A DNA stretch of 64,000 bases from Panorpa germanica (taxonomy: Eukaryota > Arthropoda > Insecta > Mecoptera > Panorpidae), in NCBI GenBank assembly GCA_963678705.1, contig OY783203.1:38192347-38256346 (forward strand). Direction: 5' to 3'. This document shows positions 55,040 to 64,000 of the stretch, piece after piece (the stretch's first letter is position 1; each line of letters starts with the position of its first letter). Position numbers and translations under genes: made by a program. Below the pieces are notes generated by a model that did no database searches, was not told where the DNA came from, and saw only the letters and a list, made by a program, of their open reading frames with translations.

Positions 55040-55184
55040 TGGATGTTTCAACAAGAGCGGTCATTATAAATCAATAGAAAAATGCCGTACTAACCTCAAA
55101 GTTTTAAAATAAAAATATCACCACTTTTCAGCGGGATATTGTGTTTTTTTACTGATTTAAAATGACCACTCTTGTTGAAAAATC
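55040..55184. repeat. Imperfect palindrome (short hairpin element)
   Basis: TTTCAACAAGAGCGGTCATT at 55045 on is mirrored by AATGACCACTCTTGTTGAAA ending near 55181, with an ~80-bp loop. Related words (AGAGCGATCAT) occur at 54742 and 55026. Confidence 0.6.
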
Positions 55185-56589
55185 CTGTATAATTTCACTA
55201 AACACAGTATTAAGTATTATTTACATATAAATTAAGTTTAACTGCTAACGTTACTATTATATAAATATTACACATTGCTACGTTTTTGTTTACCGATCAA
55301 CATGTATTAAACATTTTCGAAAATCAAAATTACTATTATAAGTAGTCTAAACCGAACAACCTAAAATCGATTTTCTGAATTATCTCCACATGATAGATAA
55401 CTCATTAAAAATGTCATATTTTTAAATAATGATTAATTAAATAAGATGCATTTGCCCTATTTTTTTTATTTTTAAATTTTGTTTTTATTGAGCTCATTTA
55501 ACTGTTGTCAATCCGACAAAAATTTCATGACACGACTCGTCATCTTCTCAGTGTGGTTTCCTGACAGCCTGACATCACTTGACAACATTTGACTGACAAC
55601 TAACAAGTGATTTCGGAAAATCGTTTTGGCGGCAGCTGTGAAGGACGTTTACAGCAACTGGTAACATCGAATCGCCAGCATCGAATTATGATTGTATTTT
55701 ATATATTAATATTCATAAAGCGCATTTATTATTTACTATTTATAATCAGTTTTTGTATAATAAACAGAATTACACAAATAGTCCCTTATGTTACATTAAC
55801 ATATTTAAATAACTCAATTAAGAACTACATAATAATATTTCGTTTTTTCTCAAGAATATTTAATTGGTCTATGATATCTTATTGTCCCAATTATACTCGT
55901 ATGTATTCCAGGATAGTTCATCAAAATGAAATATATTTTTACTACCTAGTTTGTTGGTACCTCTAACTTAAAGAATGTATTAAAAGCTACTCAAATTGTC
56001 TTTGTTATAATAAGATTCATTACAAAATATTTCTCAAACAATTCATCGCAATATTATTGCATTGAACAGATAAGACAATGACGGCCATATGCTACTTTAT
56101 GGATGAAACGGGATTTTTGGTACCGAATAAAAGAATATAAAGTTACAGTTCTTGTATGTATATTTCTTATAATTATTTTTTTATCTTTCGGCGCTGCATT
56201 CTTCTCTTACGCTTCATCTTACTCTAAGCTACTTTAACATTAAACTAAACCATTCTTTACAAAATATTGTTAAAATATAAAAACTACTTAAATTTATTTA
56301 GTTCTCCATTAAGTTTTTTCCGTCTTTCTATTTCTATTTTTATTCTGATTCCAAAACTATTATTCTTTCTCATGAGGCATTGACTGAACAGATTAAATTA
56401 GGCACATTGTACATTATTTATCTATTTGAACGACCTTGAACAAATATTGCAATGTTTATGTAAATAACTCAATAAGCAAAATTTGGCAATTTACATAAAT
56501 TAAATGTTATTTATATATTAAATGTGTTGACGTTAATGAAAGTAAACAACAACGAACTAATCCAGAATTAACTGAAACAATTAAGGTCT

Positions 56590-56690
56590 AAAGTCACCGA
56601 ACCATCGGGGATCGAACCCAAAGACATAGCAGTCAGTGTCAAGCATTAATGTTTAGCCATAATGTAGCGCCATTTCCAATGCAATGTCAA
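56590..56690 (-). mobile_element. SINE 5' fragment (minus)
   Basis: Minus-strand: ATTATGGCTAAACATTAATG, CTGCTATGTCTTTGGG, and B box GGTTCGATCCCCGATGG. Only the tRNA-like head is present. Confidence 0.6.
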
Positions 56691-58394
56691 TATTTCTCTT
56701 TTATTTACACAATTTTTTACATAAAATTTTGTGTAAATTATTAAAGAAATATAATTTTGTGTAAATTATTAAAGAAATATATTGCCAGGTTTTTTATGTT
56801 TATGTATAGTTCAATTTGCTAGAGTTCATGCCTAAAAGAAATAGCACTGCCTCATTTATTTTTTTATAATGTATATAGGGGCGAGTAAGATAAAATCCTA
56901 TCCTAGATTTATACGGCTCTTATAACCATCAGTCTTTTAAGCATCAGTCGCCTCCAAACTATCGCAATTTGAATAACGAGTATATGTAAATTATTTTATG
57001 TGATATTACAGTTTTGTATTTACTATTCATAATGTTTACGCTATTAGTTAATTAAATTACAAGTAGCTAATCTAAAATATAGTTTAATTCCTCAGATACT
57101 TCATAGATAGATCTCGTGGAATTGTCGTTACTCATTGCGACGCATTTTACAGCTCTAATTAATTGTCTTCTAACATTAATGCGACACACGTAATGCGTAA
57201 CACAGATTGACATGTGTCCTGCATAGACTATAAACTTTTGTTGAATAAATAATTGTGTTTTACATTCACTTGTAATGAAATGCATAAATTGCAACGAGTA
57301 ATATAAGTGAATAACATGTCAGTCAATTGTAGCTTTTGGCAATTAGATTAGAGTGTTGAAAGATTGATTTCTGAATAAACACTCTCGGACATGGACGTCC
57401 GTCGGTAGGGGTAAATGTAACATTTGTTCTCTTTTTGTTAATGAAATTAAAACTAATTAAAATGGAATCTCTGACAAATTTATATTGGGTAAAATGAAAT
57501 GTGAAAGTTTTGTTACCCCCTGTGAAATTTTCTGGGAACGACCATGCTCTCAAATTAACATAAGTACATGTGGTGTTAGATGTACTTCATAATAATCATG
57601 ATGAGATATTTATTGAGATTAAATGCTCTTAAAGACATTGTTAAATTATAGATACTTAACATATGACTTTATTGCTCACAGTAAACATTTTGGAGTCATT
57701 TTCACATCATATTAAAGATGCGTATGATTGTAACAATTCAATTTGATTTCACTCGTTTAAGCGAAATATCAGTGATATGAACTACAAATGACAAAATCAC
57801 TTCACCTAGCCTAGTGTAACAAAGACAGATAGATTTTGTTTCTTTTTCTATGATACTCTGGTAAATAGAATATGGATTTTTATCTCAACTAAAATAAATA
57901 TTTTCAAATGTAAATTAGACAACAACTACATCTCCATTTAAATTTATGATGTTGGAAAGAGAAAAAATATTCTTATGAAAAGATTCTGACATTTTTTTTT
58001 TCATAGGTGACATTTATATGAAAACTGAGTGAAAAAGAATTGGTTTCTTGATTGGAACTTCACCTAGCTATGACATTTCATCAAAATGTTTACTGGGCTT
58101 GTTCTCAGTAAGAACGAAAGAAGGTTATGTTCTGTATATATTGTGAACAATTGTTAGGGTATTCAGGGAGATAGATAAAAATTTAAAATATGGTTTCGTT
58201 TTAATGGAAGCGCTGTAAATAAGCGCAAGTTCAATACATATAAAATTATATTTATTTGACATGTTTAGTTTTAAGTTTGAATTGTTAAGATAGGAATGAA
58301 ATGTATTAAGAAATAGAATACGGTAGATTGTAAAGCCGAAAGGCACACAATTAGTAATAAATAAGTATAAAAAAAAATAAACATATAATATTAA

Positions 58395-59190
58395 GGAGGT
58401 ACAGGACGTACCGTCAATGCAAAAAGTTTATCTCTTGGTAATACGAAATGCAAAATACGAAGTACATGAGGGACAAGCATATATTGGGACTGTATCTTTG
58501 AAAATGAATTTTTCAATTCCCTATTAAACTGCTTTTTGCTTGTTAAAATGATTTTTTATGCATATAATAGTTTAATAAATTAAAAATTATCTATAATTAA
58601 TATCAAATTTATATTAATTCAATTTTAATACAAATTAAATATTTTGAAAAAGTTTATCTCTTGGTAATACGAAATGCAAAATACGAAGTACATGAGGGAC
58701 AAGCATATATTGGGACTGTATCTTTAATAATAATAAATTTTGCAACATTTAGTTCTTTGACCAATAAATTGTTATATTTTATATAACATTTATTCCGATT
58801 TTGAATTTCCCGTTCAAATTGGCATTTGCAACGTTGCCGGCTTATAACCTACATTTACTGTTTCTTAAAGGTTTTATTTAAATATTTTCGTAAATAGGTA
58901 TCCTTTTTATAATTTTTTTTTTGCAATAGTTACAGAAAAGATTATTTTATATACACCTAGTTTTTGAAAGCGGTGTCACCATTTTTTTATAGTTAAAAGT
59001 TATATTATGTGGTGAAATTGAGCTAAAAATTATGATTTGTATGGAAAATGACTATTTTTAATCATGTATAAAAAGAAAACTATGAACCCTAGGTCTCTAA
59101 AATTTTGAGACAATATGTATTTTAACTATTTGTATCGACCCTCCAAATTTCACAACGTTTTCATCATTTACGTTAACGTCCTGTACCTCC
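58395..59190. mobile_element. TTAA-flanked inverted-repeat element (piggyBac-like MITE)
   Basis: 796 bp between TTAA (58391-58394) and TTAA (59191-59194). Perfect 15-bp terminal inverted repeat GGAGGTACAGGACGT / ACGTCCTGTACCTCC. TTAA targets are characteristic of piggyBac transposases. No open frame of note, so non-autonomous. Contains a perfect 79-bp direct repeat (58421-58499 and 58647-58725). Confidence 0.85.
58421..58725 (+). repeat. Perfect 79-bp direct repeat inside the TTAA element
   Basis: Positions 58421-58499 and 58647-58725 are identical over 79 bases (start AAAAAGTTTATCTCTTGG, end GGGACTGTATCTTT). The start-to-start distance is 226 bp. Confidence 0.9.
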
Positions 59191-59285
59191 TTAAAATATT
59201 TGTCTATTATATATTTTTGTTTATAACAGTAATATAAGGGTAATATCGTTATAAACACATATATTTTGAAATAATATTTTTATCT

Positions 59286-59286
<1 letters not shown>

Positions 59287-59333
<47 letters not shown>
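59287..59333. repeat. (TA)n microsatellite
   Basis: About 46 bp of uninterrupted TA, just outside the TTAA element. Confidence 0.8.
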
Positions 59334-59342
<9 letters not shown>

Positions 59343-60244
59343 ACAATATCATTTTCTTCAATTTCCTCGTCATGTTTCACCATAATCGTTACTACTGCCC
59401 CGTTTAGCGCCTGCTTTCCCTACATACGTAAACGAATTAAAAAATATATATTATTTTTAGATAAGGTCGTTAAAATTTAGAAACAAAACCATGAATAATT
59501 GACCTGACATATTTATGTAACTTATAAACAGATTTTACAAGCGATACTTTGTGAAGGCAATAAAAGTTATAACACTAAATCAAATAATTCTATAACAAAC
59601 ATCATCTGAATCGTCAACAAGTTCCTAGTTGTTATTTAGAATTTAGCTGTTATTTTTGTGTTTTTCATCAGTTTTACTAATTTATACATATTTTTTCACT
59701 CATGTCGCTTGCTGATTGCAATAGTGACACAACTCAAATAACACAAAATATAAAAACTCGAAAAATTCGTTTGTAGTTATGTTATAATCTTATTTACTTG
59801 GTCTACTTGGTCTTGCATGAATCTGTATAGTGTTTAATACAGTTTAAACAAAACTTTGTGATACAGAGTAACAAAATTGAAATAATAATGAATGAGCTTA
59901 TGTACTCATTTTTCAGGGGTCGATTTTTCTATTTTCTTTTTTTTTATATTAATTTACTTATTTGGCCTTACTTTTTTTCGTCATAGCCACCATCAAACAT
60001 TTTTTATACATCTTTTATAATTTATAATTCAATTTTACAAATTTCTAAATATTTCAATAATTCACTTAACAAAAATTTAGTATTAACAGGAAAAGTTTTA
60101 ATCACATCTAATATATCACTATTCAATTTTGATCTTTCTGAACTATAATTTATGCATTCAAATATAATGATTTTTCTATTGTTGATTGAAATTGATGTTA
60201 ATAAATGTATGTTGGCGTTTTTATTTTAATAAATATCTAAATTC

Positions 60245-60282
60245 ACCTGGAATTAACACTCTCAGCTACTGTGCCGTCAATT
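60245..60282 (-). mobile_element. SINE head fragment (minus) abutting the long (TA)n tract
   Basis: Minus-strand reading GACGGCACAGTAGCTGAGAG resembles the A-box end of the SINE family. It breaks off into unrelated sequence on one side and touches the (TA)n tract on the other. Confidence 0.45.
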
Positions 60283-60285
60283 TTA

Positions 60286-60914
<629 letters not shown>

Positions 60915-61009
60915 TACATTTCCATACTGTTATATTAATAAGGCATTTAAGCAGAAGCTCTAATAGCTATATATTGGAAATGTACTTATTTATCTATAGT
61001 ACAAACGCG

Positions 61010-61695
61010 TAGCCTGTCACGACACCACAGAAAGTGCCGACATAGTAAGAGATAGTCGGTGGTAGGACTCACCATCGGAAATAGGCCAACGTTAAATAAA
61101 TTAAATAAAAAAAAAACTAACAAAAAAAAATCTTTTGCGAATTGAACATTTTTCTACTTATAAAAATATCTCAAGACGACACAATAGCCGAGAGCATTGG
61201 TACTGGATGCCAGACGGCTGTGTCTTTGGGTTCGATCCCCGGACCAGAGTTATATTTTCTGGGTTTGGTTGTTATCAAATTACAATGATTATGTACATAC
61301 ATAAACGTCAACTTATTAGGCAGCGGTGTAGTGAGATATATGAGACCACTACACCATAGAAACTGCCAACATAGTAAGTGGTCGTCGGTGATAGGACTTA
61401 AGCCTTAAGCCTAATAAATTAAACAAAAAAATCTTTGTGATGAACACTTTTCTACTTATAAATATATTTCAAGACGATACAGTGGGCTAAAGCATTTATT
61501 CTTCATGTCGGACTGCTGTGTTTTCGGGTTCGATCCCCGGATAAGTTTTATTTTTTGGGTATATACATAATCGTAAACTTATTAGACAGCGGCGTTGTAA
61601 CACATATATGAGACCACTACACCCAAAAACTGCCAACATCGTACGTGATAGAACTCAGCAACGGAAATAGGCAGATGTTAAATAAATTAATAAAA
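61010..61695 (+). repeat. Tandem array of SINE units (about 2.5 copies)
   Basis: Tail-only unit at 61010-61100, then two near-complete SINEs at 61170-61412 and 61472-61688. The second carries an A box (TAGCCGAGAGCATTGG) and a B box (GGTTCGATCCCCGG). The units share not only the SINE but also the linker 'TTTCTACTTATAAATAT' (near 61151, 61449, 61725), spaced about 299 and 277 bp. The array therefore arose by tandem duplication of a SINE-plus-flank unit, not by independent insertion. Confidence 0.75.
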
Positions 61696-61976
61696 AAAAT
61701 ATGTCTTTTACAAATTTGACATTTTCTACCTATAAATATATTTCAAAGTCATCGAACTCATAAAATGAAGAAGAAATAAATTAATTAAAATGTTTAAAAG
61801 CATTTTGTTTGTTGATTAAAAATTAAGAAATAAATTATTCGTTATAAAGTTACATTATTAATGTTCTTTTTATTTAAAAACTTAACAAAAACTACATAGA
61901 AATATATTTAATTAAATTTCTTTTGAAAATTAAATTTATTAATGTAATCTTTTTTGTTTTAGCTTAAATCCTAGCT

Positions 61977-62245
61977 GGCTCTTATTTAAAATAAGTGGCG
62001 GCGACTTGAGATATGCTTACACATGTAAACGCAGCCAACTATGTTTAAATGATGAGTAGACAGGTGCAGAGATAGGACGACTCGTACGACGTTCGACGTA
62101 CGACCCTTCCCCCTCCCGTTACCACAACAGCCTGGTGTCGCTTTAGATGCCCTAGCGTGCGTAGCATCTTCGCTCCCTCTACGAATGCGACGGATGTGGT
62201 TTATTACATGGAATGTTAGTCGTTGCGGACGCAGTGATTCAAGAT
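61977..62245. other. GC-rich island of about 270 bp
   Basis: Sharply richer in G+C and CpG than the rest of the window (CGTACGACGTTCGACGTACG near 62085; CGCTTTAGATGCCCTAGCG near 62139). A 98-codon minus frame crosses it, but resembles no family I can name and has Cys/Arg/Ser-rich, repeat-like composition. Probably transposon-derived; a promoter is the alternative. Confidence 0.35.
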
Positions 62246-62299
62246 CTCTTAACTCGTAGTACAAAACATTTATTTCAAACATAAAAACTTTTATTTCAA

Positions 62300-64000
62300 T
62301 GTATTAGTTACGTAATATATACGCGTAAATCTGGAGTAGATATTTTGGAAGAGTTTCAAAATACAAATAATTAATAATTTCGTTTAAATGTATTAGTCGA
62401 TTATTTTATTATTTTAATATCTTATTATTAATTGTTACTTTTATAATAAATGGGCTTAATGAAAAGCGATTTAGAATATTTTTTTAAGGATTATATATTG
62501 TGTGATTTTTTAAATGAAATATGTTAAGAAATATAGTAACTTTTGACTGTTAAAAAAACGCAGAGACGTAGCACCTGGTGTTTGAAGAAGAAATTATTCG
62601 TCTGTTACGGTGAGAACTGTCAACTGTTTTTCGTTAAAGCACTGATCTGGAATTTAGTGTTCTAGAAAAACAATCCGTTATATTATTTAATTATTCATAA
62701 ACTAAACTCATTATTATAAAAACTATTAATTTATGCGTTATTAAGATAAATTCGTTGAATTTCGATAGTTTCTCATTGAGAGCTTACCATTAGATCTTAG
62801 CAACCAAGTCATAAAAAAGACCGGCGAATATGATCCAGTCGTTGAAATCACAGCAAACATGAGAAAGAATAATTTAGGGAATCCTCAAGTACATAAGTAC
62901 TTCACAAGAAAGGGGGGGAGGGGAGTCTGAACCGTTGTGAAGTCACACGCAGCATAAAATATATAATTTTTTTTGTAAAACAATATAATTAAAAAAACCG
63001 TTATTTCCTGAATAAATTATACATTTTCATGAGGTCTTAAAAAAAAGAAAAGATCATTTATTCTAAGAATAATAAAATATGAAAACAAATTTTATTAATT
63101 GAAATATGTGACATCACTTCACGGATGGAGGAGTTGTCCGCAAAATGTGACAAGGATGAAGGGGGCAAAAATTGCAGAAAATTTTTGGTGACCCCTATAA
63201 TGACCGCATTACGTTCATAGAAAAATATACAAAGTATAATTCTGTTACATTATCATTAAATAAATGCAAAAGTATTAAACATTTCTTGCTACGATAAAGT
63301 GTTTCTATTGTACAATTGATATTTTTTAAATATTTATTTGTGTATTTAAACTTTAATTAGTTATTAGCATATTAATAAATTAATACATACATGTTCAAAC
63401 AAATTGATAACACTTTCCAGATGGAAAATTGTTATACAGTGCTAATTTTAAACTAGCTAGCATGCTACGAGCTAATTTTAGGAATCATTTTCTACTTCTT
63501 AAATAGAAAGTTTAAACGCAATGCAGTTTGAAACTTGCTAGTTTACTATAAGCTAAAAGGAAGTTAAATAAGATTGTTTCATGAAATAAAGACTTTCTCT
63601 GCTATCAAATAGTTATTCATAATGTCTAGGAATGTTGCAGATTTGTCGTTGAGGTAAATAGTTGAGAAATATGTGTCACTGTAGGGCTAGGCTAATACAT
63701 TGGTAACCAATTGTTAAGGTTCCTTGCTATTGATATTTAACAGTAAAATTTATTTATCACAAAACTCAATAAGTTAACAGAATGACATATAGAGTGCACT
63801 ACTATTGACAAATCCATATGATTTTTAAATAATATGAAATTTGCTTTTTAATGCAAAAAAACACCGTTCAAGCAAAGCAATGGCTTCAGAAATGTTATTT
63901 GGACTCGGTATTCTTTCCCAATAAAACGCAATGGTTTATTCACACAAAATTTTGATAATTTCAAAAGTAGCGTCACTAAAATCAATGTAACTTGTAAAAT
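62300..64000. other. Right edge, no gene seen
   Basis: AT-rich. Holds the GTCACA MITE (62.9-63.2 kb) and a GCTAGC-family copy (63.43-63.56 kb). No exon supported. Confidence 0.4.
62905..63205 (-). mobile_element. GTCACA-rich MITE copy (minus)
   Basis: Read on the minus strand: GGGGTCACCAAAAATTTTC, CCTTGTCACATTTTGCGG and GAAGTGATGTCACAT, with a GAAGTCACAC/GGGGAGGGGAG segment at 62920-62955. Related to 4036-4115. No coding sequence. Confidence 0.5.

Larger units (their letters stand above)
53880..58390 (-). other. Upstream filamin intron or flank, no exon seen
   Basis: Must contain intron if the hinge exon is correct, since that exon enters in phase 0 without a start codon. Only the hairpin near 55.1 kb and a SINE head near 56.6 kb are identifiable. 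Confidence 0.4.

Noticed and set aside
55607..55966. Plus frame of 119 codons, start MISENRFGG
   Set aside because: After ~27 codons it becomes AT-driven Ile/Tyr/Phe sequence. The first part could be an exon with a donor at CTG|GTAACA, but no partner exon is visible.
61986..62282. Minus frame of 98 codons across the GC-rich island
   Set aside because: Composition looks repeat-derived; listed as an island, not as a gene.

Overview
This is a 64 kb piece of a very AT-rich insect nuclear genome, most probably from a lepidopteran. Long spliced introns, GT-AG junctions, abundant (TA)n arrays, a tRNA-derived SINE family, a Helitron of the type common in moths and butterflies, TTAA- and TA-flanked terminal-inverted-repeat elements, and jockey-like and mariner relics all point that way. 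A juvenile-hormone acid methyltransferase-like gene makes it an arthropod. The order rests on recognising repeat types, so it is an inference.

Layout. 2.9-4.9 kb (minus): a complete three-exon JHAMT-like methyltransferase gene of 278 aa. 4.9-9.4 kb: transposon relics. 10.2-12.8 kb (plus): an intact, intronless 841-codon Asn/Lys-rich gene of unknown function, flanked by direct repeats. 13.3-19.3 kb: repeat territory, with inverted-end repeat blocks, a 591-bp MITE, and a 3-kb foldback structure built from ~146-bp tandem units in two opposed arms. 21.5-53.9 kb (minus): the 3' two thirds of a filamin (cheerio) gene. Twelve exons have junctions and phases that all agree; the actin-binding N-terminus lies to the right of the window. 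Two further exons begin with ATG and leave in exactly the phase the next exon needs. They predict a 921-aa filamin, similar in size to the fly 90-kDa form, and a 371-aa filamin.

The 11.7-kb filamin intron between 23.3 and 35.1 kb holds two small intronless genes on opposite strands (112 and 132 aa). They are paralogous to each other, 29 identities in an ungapped stretch of 66, and belong to no family I recognise. Two clean nested insertions sit in filamin introns or beside them: a 335-bp Helitron inside a SINE with a reconstructable A|T empty site, and a 403-bp 5'-truncated jockey-like LINE inside another SINE with a 14-bp target duplication.

53.9-64 kb holds no exon I can support. It contains a TTAA-flanked inverted-repeat element with a perfect 79-bp internal duplication, a 624-bp pure (TA)n tract, and a tandem array of SINE units. 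The genes are not an operon. The strongest findings are the nested paralogue pair, the internal filamin start exons, the foldback array and the intronless 841-aa gene.
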